Source of the DNA: Brachybacterium fresconis
Lineage (GTDB): Bacteria > Actinomycetota > Actinomycetes > Actinomycetales > Dermabacteraceae
Assembly: GCF_017876515.1 (NCBI RefSeq)
Contig: NZ_JAGIOC010000001.1
Span: 868,001 to 932,000, forward strand
Reading direction: 5' to 3'
DNA: 64,000 nt
In this document: piece after piece, positions 43,087-52,127 of the stretch
Layout: each line of letters begins with the position of its first letter
How positions within the stretch are numbered: position 1 is the first letter of the stretch
Notes under the pieces: model-generated
What the model was told of the DNA's origin: nothing
Database searches by the model: none
The model's input: only the letters and a program-made list of their open reading frames with translations
Position numbers and translations under genes: made by a program

Positions 43087-43872
43087 TCAGCGCCGCACGA
43101 CGGGATTGGTCAGCGTGCCGATCCCCTCGATGGTGATGTCGATGCTCGATCCGGCCTCGACGGTGCGCACGCCGGCAGGAGTCCCGGTCAGGACCAGGTC
43201 GCCGGGCAGCAGGGTGACGACGGTGGAGATCTCGGCGATCAGCTCGGCGACCGAGCGGACCATGTCCGCGGTGGAGCCGTCCTGGGCGATCTCGCCGTCG
43301 ACGCGTGAAGAGATCGACAGGCCGGAGGGGCCGGAGACATCGAGGTCCGTCTCGATCCAGGGTCCGATGGGGCAGGAGGTGTCGAAGGCCTTGGCGCGGA
43401 ACCACTGGTTCTCCGCGCGCTGGGAGTCCCGGGCGGTGAGGTCGTTCGCGCAGGTGTACCCGAGGACCGCCTCGGGCACCTCCTCGGCGGAGATGTCCTT
43501 GGCCATCCGCTTCATGACCACGGCGAGCTCGGCCTCGAGGCTGACCTCCTGGCTGTACGGCGGGATCGCCACCGGGTCGCCGGGGCCCACGACGGTCGTG
43601 TTGGGCTTGAGGAAGAACAGCGCCTGATCGGGCACCTCGCCGCCCATCTCCGCGGCGTGCGCGGCGTAGTTGCGGCCGACGCACACCACCTTCGAGCGCG
43701 GGATGACCGGAGCCAGCAGGCGGACGTCCTGGAGCGGGACGATCGTGCCGGTCGGACGGATCTCTGTGTACAGGGGGTCACCGGTGATCCCATAGACCAT
43801 GTCCTGGCCGTCCTTCTCCTGGACGATGCCGTACATGGGATCTTCGCCGGTGGTGAATCGGGCAATACGCAT
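43087..43872 (-). CDS. Fumarylacetoacetate hydrolase family protein
   Basis: A 261-residue FAH-fold enzyme. The signature [15 protein letters not shown], the metal ligands in [10 protein letters not shown] and the block [10 protein letters not shown] are present, with [15 protein letters not shown] near the end. Members hydrolyse or decarboxylate acylpyruvates and related dicarbonyls; acylpyruvase is a reasonable guess. It lies 49 bp after gltX start, in the same direction. Confidence 0.9.
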   Translation of the reverse strand: MRIARFTTGEDPMYGIVQEKDGQDMVYGITGDPLYTEIRPTGTIVPLQDVRLLAPVIPRSKVVCVGRNYAAHAAEMGGEVPDQALFFLKPNTTVVGPGDPVAIPPYSQEVSLEAELAVVMKRMAKDISAEEVPEAVLGYTCANDLTARDSQRAENQWFRAKAFDTSCPIGPWIETDLDVSGPSGLSISSRVDGEIAQDGSTADMVRSVAELIAEISTVVTLLPGDLVLTGTPAGVRTVEAGSSIDITIEGIGTLTNPVVRR

Positions 43873-44038
43873 GGTCGACAGTCTAAGCGGTCGTCCCGCT
43901 CCGCATCCCCTGCCCATCGCCGGCGGGCAGCACGCAGGTCGACCACCGTCCCGGTCCTGGACACGCCGTACATCAGCCCATATGTTTGAACCCTCAACCA
44001 CTCGGGAGGATCCCGACGACCAGGAGGTCCCCCAGAGC

Positions 44039-45079
44039 ATGACGACCGCACCCCAGCACCCCACCTTCGGCCTGGACACCTTCGGCGACGTCACGGTCGA
44101 TCTCGCCGGCGACCCGGTGCCGGCCGCCCAGGTGATCCGCGACATCGTGGCCCAGGGCGAGCTGGCCGACGCCGTGGGCGTCGACCACTTCTCCATCGGT
44201 GAGCACCACCGCCCCGACTTCGCCGTGAGCGCCCCCGACACGGTGCTGGCGGGCCTGGCCACCCGCACCGAGCGCATCACGCTCGGGACCGCGGTGACCG
44301 TGCTGAGCTCGGACGACCCGATCCGGGTCTTCGAGCGCTTCTCGACGCTGGACGCGCTCTCGGACGGTCGCGCCGAGCTGACGGTCGGACGGGGCTCGTT
44401 CACCGAGTCCTTCCCGCTGTTCGGCTTCGCGATGCAGGACTACGAGACCCTGTTCGAGGAGAAGCTGGACCTGCTCGCGGCGGTGCTCCCCCAGGATCCG
44501 GTCACCTGGTCCGGCAGCATCCGCCCGCCTCTGAAGGGCCAGTCGGTGTACCCCCGGATGGAGCGGACGCTGCCCACCTGGGTGGCCGTCGGAGGCAGCC
44601 CCAACTCGGTGGTGCGCGCGGCGCGATACCGCTTCCCGCTGATGCTCGCGATCATCGGAGGGCCCGCCCAGCGCTTCGCCCCGTACGTGGAGCTGTTCCA
44701 CGAGGCGACCGAGAAACTCGGCCACGCACGTCTGCCGGTCGGCGTGCACTCCCCCGGTCACATCGCCGCGGACGATGCCACGGCGCGCGAGCAGCTGGCC
44801 CCGCACTGGATCCACAACCGCACCGAGATCGGTCGCGAGCGCGGCTGGGGACCGGCCGGCATCGATGAGTTCGACGCGGAGATGCAGCACGGCGCCCTGT
44901 ACGTGGGCGGCCCCGAGACCGTGGCACAGAAGATCGCCGCGACGATCCGTGACCTCGGCATCGATCGCTTCGACCTCAAGTACGTCAGCGGCCCGATGCC
45001 GCACGAGCAGCTCATGGAGTCGATCCGCCTGTACGGCACCGAGGTGATCCCCCGGGTGCGCGAACTGCTGGCCGAGTGA
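44039..45079 (+). CDS. LLM class flavin-dependent oxidoreductase
   Basis: A 346-residue luciferase-like flavin monooxygenase. It shows VDHFSIGEHHRPDF, RITLGTAVTVLSSDDP, GRAELTVGRGSF and WVAVGGSP. AGGAGG about 12 nt upstream supports the ATG at 44039; an ATG at 43982 is possible. The substrate is unknown. Divergent from the FAH gene by 166 bp. Confidence 0.88.
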   Translation: MTTAPQHPTFGLDTFGDVTVDLAGDPVPAAQVIRDIVAQGELADAVGVDHFSIGEHHRPDFAVSAPDTVLAGLATRTERITLGTAVTVLSSDDPIRVFERFSTLDALSDGRAELTVGRGSFTESFPLFGFAMQDYETLFEEKLDLLAAVLPQDPVTWSGSIRPPLKGQSVYPRMERTLPTWVAVGGSPNSVVRAARYRFPLMLAIIGGPAQRFAPYVELFHEATEKLGHARLPVGVHSPGHIAADDATAREQLAPHWIHNRTEIGRERGWGPAGIDEFDAEMQHGALYVGGPETVAQKIAATIRDLGIDRFDLKYVSGPMPHEQLMESIRLYGTEVIPRVRELLAE

Positions 45080-45151
45080 CCGCCGACAGGCGGCGCACCG
45101 CAAGTACGGCGGATCCCGCTTCGGCCGCGGGTGAGGATCGCCGCCCGGGCC

Positions 45152-45694
45152 TCACGCCTCGGTCGCCGGCAGCAGCATCGACCGGATGCGCAGCTCCGCC
45201 TCCCTGCGGGAGATCCCGTCGTAGAAGTCGCGCACCAGGGCATGGCCGAAGGTCGAATCCGGCACCAGGAGGGGCCGCTCCAGCCCACGGGTGATCACCT
45301 GCACGGGCACCGCGAACGGCTGCTCGTAGCCCGGGATCGCGGTGGCGAGCTGTCCGGCATAGTGCTCACGGTGCGCGGGGTCCTCGTAGTGTTCGGCATA
45401 GTCGAGGTAGCCGGCCTCGCTCACGGCGGCCCAGGGCCCGTACTCGAGCGTGATCTGCTCCCCCGTGATCGGAAGGGAGAGGATCGCGCGCAGGAAACAG
45501 TCGATGCCCTCGCCCCGCTCGATCAGGCACAGGTCGTCGGTGGTCCGGGCGTGAAAGCGGCGGGCGTGCGTGTCCAGCTCCAGGTACGGATCCGGTCGGT
45601 GGAACCCGAGGGCCGGCCACGGGCTGGCGGCGCTCCCGTCGGTGCCGTGGTGGTGCTCCCCGCAGTACGCGCAGTCGAAATCTATGCCGGCCAT
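45152..45694 (-). CDS. DUF2199 family protein
   Basis: A 180-residue protein with an N-terminal zinc-binding-like CAYCGEHH and a second part matching the DUF2199 pattern (CLIERGEGIDCFLRAILSLP). Function is unknown. It converges on the oxidoreductase gene. Confidence 0.75.
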   Translation of the reverse strand: MAGIDFDCAYCGEHHHGTDGSAASPWPALGFHRPDPYLELDTHARRFHARTTDDLCLIERGEGIDCFLRAILSLPITGEQITLEYGPWAAVSEAGYLDYAEHYEDPAHREHYAGQLATAIPGYEQPFAVPVQVITRGLERPLLVPDSTFGHALVRDFYDGISRREAELRIRSMLLPATEA

Positions 45695-45889
45695 CTCTGA
45701 TGCTCCTCACCGGTCACGGCGGTCACTCTCTGATGCGCCTCACCGTAGGGATGCAGGAGTCGCGGGCGCTCGGCGCGCGGCCCCGCTGTGGACGCGCAGC
45801 CGCTGAGGAGGAAGGACGGCCCGCCTCGTAGGATGGGTCGGGCCGATCGACGGATCGTGCCCTACCTCGACCTGCGCCAGGAGGCCGCC

Positions 45890-46861
45890 GTGAGCACCTC
45901 GACCCTCACCGCTGAACCGCACCTGGTCTCCGCCCAGAAGGCCACCCGAGCACGGCAGGCGCACGAGCAGCGGGCCGACGCCCTGACCGCGGGTCATCGC
46001 GAGCGCAAGGCCCGGGGCGAGAAGCATCCGGTCGAGGACTTCCTGTTCACCTACTACCCCTTCTCCCCCGCGAAGCTGCGCCGCTGGCATCCGGGGTGGG
46101 AGGTCGCCTACGACGCGGCGGCCGACCTCGATGCGCACGGAGGACCGGTCATCACCGACCTCGACGCCGCAGGGCACCGCTCCTGGTACCGGGACGTTCC
46201 CGCGGGAACGTCCACCGGGCACCGGGTGATCGCGCGGCGGGCGGATGTCGAGCGGTACCGGCGCGAGCGCGCCGACGCCCTGTCGTTCATGACGCGGCTG
46301 CTCTCGGCGTCCGCACTCGGCAGCCGCCGGCCGCAGTTCGGCTGCTTCGGGCTGCACGAGTGGGCGATGGTCCACCGGCTCCGCCCTGGCCAGCAGCGCC
46401 ACGAGGATCTGCCGCTGCGGCTCTCGCAGAGCGAGACCGATGCCGTCGTCGAGCGGGAGAAGCTGGTGTGCTCGCACCTGGACGCCTTCCGCTTCTTCAC
46501 GCCGACGGCCGCTCCGCGCAATGCCCTGCAGCCCACCCGTGAGCGGCAGGTCGAGTTCGACAACCCCGCGTGTCTGCATGTGGGCATGGATCTGTACAAG
46601 TGGGCGATGAAGCTGACCCCTCTGGTGCCCTCGGCTCTGGTGCTGGACTGCTTCGAGCACGCCCGGGAGACGCGGGTGCTGGATATGGAGGCGAGCCCCT
46701 ACGACGTGCGGGACCTCGGCTACGGGATGGTCCCGATCGAGACGGCGTCGGGGAAGGCCGAGTACGTGCGCCGGCAGCGGGCTCTGACCGAGAGGGCCGA
46801 CGTGCTGCGCGCTCAGCTCCTGGACGTCCTCGCGCCGCTGATCGACGGCACCGCCGGATGA
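45890..46861 (+). CDS. Actinobacterial '3-methyladenine DNA glycosylase'-annotated family
   Basis: A 323-residue protein with GTG start. It has HPVEDFLFTYYPFSPAKLRRW and FGCFGLHEWAMVHR, conserved blocks of an actinobacterial family often labelled 3-methyladenine DNA glycosylase. I do not see a known glycosylase active site, so the label should be taken lightly. A Cys/His-containing segment NPACLHVGMDLYKWAM may be catalytic or metal-binding. The next gene overlaps its stop. Confidence 0.72.
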   Translation: MSTSTLTAEPHLVSAQKATRARQAHEQRADALTAGHRERKARGEKHPVEDFLFTYYPFSPAKLRRWHPGWEVAYDAAADLDAHGGPVITDLDAAGHRSWYRDVPAGTSTGHRVIARRADVERYRRERADALSFMTRLLSASALGSRRPQFGCFGLHEWAMVHRLRPGQQRHEDLPLRLSQSETDAVVEREKLVCSHLDAFRFFTPTAAPRNALQPTRERQVEFDNPACLHVGMDLYKWAMKLTPLVPSALVLDCFEHARETRVLDMEASPYDVRDLGYGMVPIETASGKAEYVRRQRALTERADVLRAQLLDVLAPLIDGTAG

Positions 46862-47397
46862 GTGGGGACCGGGGGCAGGTGCTCTACACCGCGCAGTACC
46901 TGCTCTGGCTGCGGATCTGTCAGGCGGTCGCACTCTGCCTCGCCGCCATGATGCTTCTCGGCACGTTCGCCCTCGTCACCGTGCTGTCGTTCGCCGTTGC
47001 GGAGTCCGTCGTGGGGTACGTCGTGGCAGGGCTCGTCCTCATGCTCGGCGCAGCGTTCCTCGTGCTCCTGCTCGCCTCCGGGGTGCGCAGCCTGCGCATG
47101 CTGATGTCAGTGACCACGAAGGGGATCGAGGTGCGCGGCTTTCTGCGCGACCACCGGGTCCCCTGGGAGCAGGTCATGCGCGTCGAGACCAGCGGGCACT
47201 GGTACTGGCGTCGCGCCACCTCCATCGTCACGGCCGACGGCACCTGCATCGTCCCGATCATCACGGCGCATCAGAACCTCATCTTCCGCGGTGAGCCGTA
47301 CGACGCGACGGCCCGGGACCCGCGGATCCCGCAGCTGCCCACCCGCATCGCGATCGACGCCCACCGGCGATTCCTGCGCGGAGAGTTCTCCCACTGA
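46858..47397 (+). CDS. Small membrane protein with PH-like domain
   Basis: A 179-residue protein with two transmembrane helices (about residues 17-45 and 50-75), then a cytoplasmic region with the bacterial PH-like pattern MLMSVTTKGIEVRGFLRDHR-VPWEQV. It starts by overlapping the upstream gene (ATGA) and may be coupled to it. Function is unknown. Confidence 0.7.
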   Translation: MSGDRGQVLYTAQYLLWLRICQAVALCLAAMMLLGTFALVTVLSFAVAESVVGYVVAGLVLMLGAAFLVLLLASGVRSLRMLMSVTTKGIEVRGFLRDHRVPWEQVMRVETSGHWYWRRATSIVTADGTCIVPIITAHQNLIFRGEPYDATARDPRIPQLPTRIAIDAHRRFLRGEFSH

Positions 47398-47443
47398 TCG
47401 CCGCGCCGGCGCGACACGGATCCGCATGTCAGAGGACATTTTC

Positions 47444-47465
47444 GACGAATCCGACTGATTTCGTC
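47444..47465. promoter_or_regulatory. Candidate operator upstream of gntP
   Basis: GACGAATC and GATTTCGTC form a near-perfect dyad (one extra base) about 100 bp before the permease start. Nearby CCACA-C-TGTGG (47498-47508) is another short dyad. No adjacent regulator is present, so assignment is speculative. Confidence 0.3.
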
Positions 47466-47563
47466 CGCCTCCCGTGAGCGCCCGCCCCCGTGCTCCACAC
47501 TGTGGTGGTCATCGCGCCGGGGCACCGTCGTCCCGTCGCTTCACGAGAGAACAGGAGCGCTCG

Positions 47564-48937
47564 GTGCTCATCCTCCACACCACGATCGCCATCGTCGGGA
47601 TCGTGGCCCTCATCCTCAGGGCGAAGGTCGACCCGGTGATCGCCCTGATCATCGGCTCGCTCTACCTCGGCCTCGCCACCGGAGTCGGCTTCACCGGCAC
47701 CGTCACGGCGATCACGGGCGGGTTCGGCGACATCATGGCCGAGGTCGGTCTGCTGATCGGCTTCGGGGTCCTCATCGGCTCCCTGCTCCACGCGATGGGG
47801 GCGTTCCAGAAGATGGTGACCCTGCTCGTCGACGGCGTCGGCGGGCGTCGACTGCCCTACGCCCTGACGGCGGCGATGTCGACCGTGTTCCCGGCGATCT
47901 ACGTGGATGTGCAGGTCGTCCTGGCCGCCCCGGTGGTGCGCTCGGCGGGTCCGATGATCGGGCGACGGGGACTGCCGCTCATGGCCGGAGCGCTGGGGAC
48001 CGGGATCTTCGCTGGCTACGTCTTCGTGGTGCCGGGGCTGGCCGCCGTCTCCATCGCCGGCCTCATGGGCATCCCGCTGGGCACCTGGATCCTCTACGGC
48101 ATCGTCCTCGGGCCGCTGACCGCGATTCTCACCACCTTGGTGTTCCGCCAGATCCTCCGCAGCGGCTTCTGGAGGCCGGCCGTCGACGAGCCCGTCGAGA
48201 AGACGGTCGCTCCCGGCGAGGAGGCCCGCAGTGAGGAGGACGGCGAGGGGACGGAGCCGCCGGAGAAGCAGCGGAGCACGACGCCGCCGCTGGTGGTGTG
48301 CCTCCTGCCGATCCTGGTGCCGCTGCTGATGATCGGCGGCGGGGCCTTCGCCAAGCTGTTCGGCGTCACCCACGATGCCATCTCGTTCCTCGGCGACGCG
48401 AACATCGCGCTCTTCGTCGGCCTGCTCGGCGCCTATCTGCTGTGCCGCCGCGCCCTGGGGTCCGAGGGCACGAACCGCGCGCTCGGCGAGGGCTTCCACA
48501 CCACCGGCGAGATCCTGCTGATCACGGGGATCGGTGGATCGCTGGGCGCCGTCATCGCGGAGACCGGCCTCGATGAGATCCTGGCCGGCCTGTTCACCGC
48601 CGACGCCGGAGCCCCGGTGCTCGTGAGCATCCTGCTGGCCTGGGTGATCGCCGCGGTGCTCCACCTCGCGATCGGATCCGTCTCCGTGGCGGCGATCGCC
48701 GCGGCCGGCATCATCGGGCCGGTCCTCGGCTCGATCGACGTCTCCCCCATTGCGATCGGACTGGCCGTGGCCTCCGGCGCCATGTTCGCCCTCCAGGTCA
48801 ACAGCAACTTCTTCTGGATGTTCAAGTCACTGGTCGGGCTGAGCACCCAGGGCACCCTGAAGACGCTCACCCTGGTCACCGCCCTCGGCTCCGTCATATC
48901 CCTCCCCCTGGTGATGGTGGTGGGCCTTCTCGCCTGA
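47564..48937 (+). CDS. GntP-family permease
   Basis: A 457-residue transporter with about twelve hydrophobic segments. It has the GntP-type start (ALILRAKVDPVIALIIGSLY) and the later AVLHLAIGSVSVAAIAAAG and MFALQVNSNFFWMFK. The family moves gluconate and related hydroxyacids with protons. A charged ~45-residue cytoplasmic loop (EEARSEEDGEGTE) splits the two halves. GTG start with AGGAG upstream. No sugar-acid catabolic genes adjoin it, so the substrate is open. Confidence 0.88.
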   Translation: MLILHTTIAIVGIVALILRAKVDPVIALIIGSLYLGLATGVGFTGTVTAITGGFGDIMAEVGLLIGFGVLIGSLLHAMGAFQKMVTLLVDGVGGRRLPYALTAAMSTVFPAIYVDVQVVLAAPVVRSAGPMIGRRGLPLMAGALGTGIFAGYVFVVPGLAAVSIAGLMGIPLGTWILYGIVLGPLTAILTTLVFRQILRSGFWRPAVDEPVEKTVAPGEEARSEEDGEGTEPPEKQRSTTPPLVVCLLPILVPLLMIGGGAFAKLFGVTHDAISFLGDANIALFVGLLGAYLLCRRALGSEGTNRALGEGFHTTGEILLITGIGGSLGAVIAETGLDEILAGLFTADAGAPVLVSILLAWVIAAVLHLAIGSVSVAAIAAAGIIGPVLGSIDVSPIAIGLAVASGAMFALQVNSNFFWMFKSLVGLSTQGTLKTLTLVTALGSVISLPLVMVVGLLA

Positions 48938-48989
48938 TCACGGCACTCCTCACGGCCGGATCATCGCCTCCCCCTGGCAGACTGGTCCC

Positions 48990-51548
48990 ATGCCGATCCT
49001 GACGCCGTTCCTGCCCGAGACCGCCTCCGCCGACGGACAGGATGCGATCGTCGACGGCTTCATGGACGCCCAGGAGTCCGTCGGCCGCACCCTGTACCCG
49101 CACCAGGAAGAGGCGCTGCTGGCGATCGCGGCCGGCGACCACGTGATCGCTGCGACCCCCACCGGGTCCGGGAAGACCACGATCGCCTACTCCGCGCTCT
49201 TCGCCGCCATGGCCCGCGGCCAGCGCTCGTACTACACCGCGCCGATCAAGGCGCTGGTCTCCGAGAAGTTCTTCGACCTCGTCGCGCAGTTCGGCGCCGA
49301 GAACGTGGGCATGATGACCGGGGACTCGAGCGTGAATCACGATGCACCGATCATCGTGTGCACCGCCGAGATCTTCGCCAACCATGCCCTGCGCGACGGC
49401 CCCACCTCGGACGTCGGCCTGGCGGTGATGGACGAGTTCCACTTCTACGGGGACTCCCAGCGCGGTTGGGCCTGGCAGGTACCGCTCGTCGAGCTGCTCG
49501 ACTGCCAGTTCGTGCTGATGAGCGCGACCCTCGGGGACGTGTCCTTCTTCGTCGAGGACCTGGAGCAGAGGACGGAACGCGCCGTCAGCGTCATCGACGA
49601 CGCCCCCCGCCCGGTGCCCCTGGACTTCCGCTGGTCGCTCGAGCCCTTGCCGGAGACGATCACGACGATCCTGCAGGATCGCGACGCCCCGGTCTACATC
49701 GTCCACTTCACCCAGAAGGACGCCCTGGAGCAGGCTCAGGCGCTGCTCGCCCAGAAGGTCCTCACCGCCGAGGAGAAGGTGCAGATCCGGGAGATCATCG
49801 GAGACTTCCGCTTCTCCCGCGGGTTCGGACAGATCCTGTCCAAGCTCGTCCGCGAGGGCATCGGCGTCCATCACGCCGGGATGCTGCCGAAGTACCGGCG
49901 CCTGGTCGAGAAGCTGGCCCAGTCCGGGCTGCTGAAGATCATCTGCGGCACCGACACGCTCGGCGTCGGCATCAACGTGCCCATCCGCACGGTACTGCTG
50001 ACGGGACTCGCGAAGTTCGACGGCTCCAGGACCCGCCTGCTGAACGCCCGCGAGTTCCACCAGATCGCCGGCCGTGCGGGCCGCGCCGGATTCGACACGA
50101 TCGGCCACGTCGTCGTCCAGGCGCCGACCTGGACCATCGATCTCGAGCGGGAGCGGGCCAAGCTCCGGGCCCGGGAGGAGGCCGGGAAGGTCTCCAACAA
50201 CGCCAAGAAGCGCAAGAAAGAGCCCAAGCCCAAGATCCCCGACGGCGCGGTGACCTGGTCCGAGGCCAACATGACCAAGCTGGTCGAGAACGCTCCCGAG
50301 TCCCTGCGCCCCCATCTGAAGATCACCGCGGGCATGGAGCTGGCGCTGATCTCCCGGCCCGGTGACGCCATCGCCGCGGGGCGCCACCTGATCATGACCA
50401 GCCACCAGACCCGCACCCAGAAGCTGGCGCTGGTCAAGGATGCGCTGGCGATCCTCAAGGGGCTGCGGGACGCCGAGATCATCGAGGTGCTGCCCGAGCC
50501 CGACCACCTCGGCCGACGGCTCGCGCTGGTCGAGGATCTCCAGCTGGACTTCACGATGAACCAGCCGCTGGCACCCTTCGCGATCGCGATGATCGACACC
50601 CTCGACGAGGAGTCGGAGTCGCTGACGATGGACACCGTCTCGATCATCGAGGCGATCCTCGAGGACCCGCGCCAGATCCTGATGGCGCAGCAGAATGCCG
50701 CCAAGGGCGAGCTGCTGGCCGAGCTGAAGGCCGACGGCGTCGAGTACACCGAGCGCATGGCCCAGCTCGACGAGGTCACCTGGCCCAAGCCGCTCGAGGA
50801 TGATCTGGAGGCCGCTCTGGAGATCTATGCGAAGACCCGTCCGTGGGTGCGGGTCGAGGACCTCTCCCCCAAGTCGGTGGTCCGGGAGATCCACGAGACC
50901 GGCCAGACCTTCTCCGAGTTCGTCCAGCGCTACGGGCTGCAGCGCTCCGAGGGCATCGTGCTGCGGTATCTCTCCGACGCCTACCAGGCGCTGCGGCGCA
51001 CGATCCCCCAGGACCTGCGCACCGAGGAGCTCGAGGACCTCATCGAATGGCTCGGGGTGCTGGTGCGCGGCATCGACTCCTCCCTGCTGGACGAGTGGGA
51101 GGCGCTCTCGCATCCCGAGGACGCGGAGACCGACGGAGCCAGCGAGATCCGCCCGAGCTCCCCCCGCGGGCTGTCCGCGCAGACCAAGGTGCTGCGCACC
51201 ATGGTGCGCGCAGCCATGTGGCAGCGCGTGGAGCACTTCGCCTTCGAACGCGAGCAGCGTCTGGCCGAGCTGGACGGGGACTCCGGCTGGGATCGTCCGG
51301 CGTGGGCGGAGGCGATGGACGCCTACTACGACTCCTATGACGACGTGGGCATCGACGGCCCGGCACGCTCACCGCAGCTGTTGCAGATCACGGAGGAGTC
51401 GAAGCTCTGGCGGATCCGTCAGGTGCTCGCCGACCCGGAGGGCAATCACGACTGGGCGATCGAGGCGGAGCTCGACCTCGAGGCCACCGACGAGGCCGGG
51501 GAGCCGGTCCTCACCATCGTCCACGTCGGCGACATCGCCGACCGCTGA
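48990..51548 (+). CDS. DEAD/DEAH-box helicase with DUF3516
   Basis: An 852-residue superfamily 2 helicase. Walker A is ATPTGSGKTT, the DExH-like box is VMDEFHFYGD, motif III is LMSATLGD, and the helicase C region has GIGVHHAGMLPKYRR, TLGVGINVP and FHQIAGRAGRAGFD. The C-terminal half is DUF3516. This architecture is Ski2/Mtr4-like and common in actinobacteria; an RNA-processing role is inferred. Confidence 0.92.
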   Translation: MPILTPFLPETASADGQDAIVDGFMDAQESVGRTLYPHQEEALLAIAAGDHVIAATPTGSGKTTIAYSALFAAMARGQRSYYTAPIKALVSEKFFDLVAQFGAENVGMMTGDSSVNHDAPIIVCTAEIFANHALRDGPTSDVGLAVMDEFHFYGDSQRGWAWQVPLVELLDCQFVLMSATLGDVSFFVEDLEQRTERAVSVIDDAPRPVPLDFRWSLEPLPETITTILQDRDAPVYIVHFTQKDALEQAQALLAQKVLTAEEKVQIREIIGDFRFSRGFGQILSKLVREGIGVHHAGMLPKYRRLVEKLAQSGLLKIICGTDTLGVGINVPIRTVLLTGLAKFDGSRTRLLNAREFHQIAGRAGRAGFDTIGHVVVQAPTWTIDLERERAKLRAREEAGKVSNNAKKRKKEPKPKIPDGAVTWSEANMTKLVENAPESLRPHLKITAGMELALISRPGDAIAAGRHLIMTSHQTRTQKLALVKDALAILKGLRDAEIIEVLPEPDHLGRRLALVEDLQLDFTMNQPLAPFAIAMIDTLDEESESLTMDTVSIIEAILEDPRQILMAQQNAAKGELLAELKADGVEYTERMAQLDEVTWPKPLEDDLEAALEIYAKTRPWVRVEDLSPKSVVREIHETGQTFSEFVQRYGLQRSEGIVLRYLSDAYQALRRTIPQDLRTEELEDLIEWLGVLVRGIDSSLLDEWEALSHPEDAETDGASEIRPSSPRGLSAQTKVLRTMVRAAMWQRVEHFAFEREQRLAELDGDSGWDRPAWAEAMDAYYDSYDDVGIDGPARSPQLLQITEESKLWRIRQVLADPEGNHDWAIEAELDLEATDEAGEPVLTIVHVGDIADR

Positions 51549-51629
51549 GCCGTCCGGGGCCTCACCCCGGCGGGTGGCACCCGGAGCCCGGCATCGGCGC
51601 CCGGTCCCGGCGCCCAGCCCGGACAGCAC

Positions 51630-51662
51630 AGGAGGACGGTGCCCAGCGGGCGCCGTCCTCCT
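51630..51662. terminator. Strong terminator between helicase and repeat-peptide genes
   Basis: AGGAGGACGGTGCCC-AGC-GGGCGCCGTCCTCCT is a 15-bp stem with one G-U pair. It is placed to stop the helicase transcript and the convergent repeat-peptide transcript. Confidence 0.8.
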
Positions 51663-51699
51663 GCTGTCTCAGGCCGACGTGTTCAGGCGGCCTGCGGGG

Positions 51700-51963
51700 T
51701 CACCGCCCCTGCGGATTGCCCCAGATCTGGGGGTTCACCTCCACGAACTGCGGGTTCACCTCCACGAACTGGGGGTTCACCTCCACGAACTGTGGGTTCA
51801 CCTCCACGAACTGGGGGTTCACCTCGACGGCCGAGGCCATTCCAGCACCGGCGAAGCTCAGCCCGGCGGCGAGGGCAGCACCACCGAGGACGCGCACTCC
51901 GCGGCGCATCCAGGTCGGGGTGGAGGGATGGGAGGACGTCGTGTCGCTCATGGGGGTCATCAT
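51700..51963 (-). CDS. Secreted heptad-repeat peptide (VEVNPQF x5)
   Basis: An 87-residue exported protein I do not recognise. Residues 1-45 form a Sec signal with a twin-arginine-free basic n-region (WMRRGVRV), a hydrophobic core and the cleavage site ASA. The mature part is five perfect or near-perfect heptads VEVNPQF (last one VEVNPQI), then WGNPQGR. ATG 51963 is chosen with AAAGG just upstream; GTG 51969 is also possible. The mature chain has no Cys. It could be a surface or structural peptide, a pheromone precursor or a multi-core modified peptide; nothing nearby decides it. A secreted protease gene lies directly upstream. Confidence 0.82.
   Translation of the reverse strand: MMTPMSDTTSSHPSTPTWMRRGVRVLGGAALAAGLSFAGAGMASAVEVNPQFVEVNPQFVEVNPQFVEVNPQFVEVNPQIWGNPQGR
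51731..51830 (-). repeat. 21-bp tandem repeat in the peptide gene
   Basis: Four full 21-bp units (starts 51731, 51752, 51773, 51794) differ only at the last base, and a fifth is partial. The near-identity at the DNA level, including silent sites, indicates recent expansion or gene conversion, so copy number may vary between strains. Confidence 0.95.
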
Positions 51964-52027
51964 CGGCACCTTTCACAGAACTGGGATCGGATCCAGCACT
52001 ATCTCCGACGAGAATACCCACACTTGT

Positions 52028-52070
52028 CTGGTTTGCACCAGTACTTCCGACCTGCCGGTCACTTCCGACC
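52028..52070. promoter_or_regulatory. Candidate regulatory region of the repeat-peptide gene
   Basis: An inverted repeat CTGGT-N4-ACCAG (52028-52041) and two direct copies of ACTTCCGACC (52043-52052, 52061-52070; 18-bp spacing) lie 65-107 bp upstream of the start. The 18-bp phasing is close to two helical turns. TATTCT on the minus strand nearby could be a -10 box. Confidence 0.4.
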
Positions 52071-52127
52071 CGAACCGCGACCGACACCCGTCGGGGAACC
52101 GGCCGCGACGCGGGCTGCCCGGCGACG

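Noticed and set aside
51731-51830. CRISPR-like short repeats
   Set aside because: The 21-bp units are contiguous with no spacers and code in frame for VEVNPQF, so this is a coding tandem repeat and not a CRISPR array.
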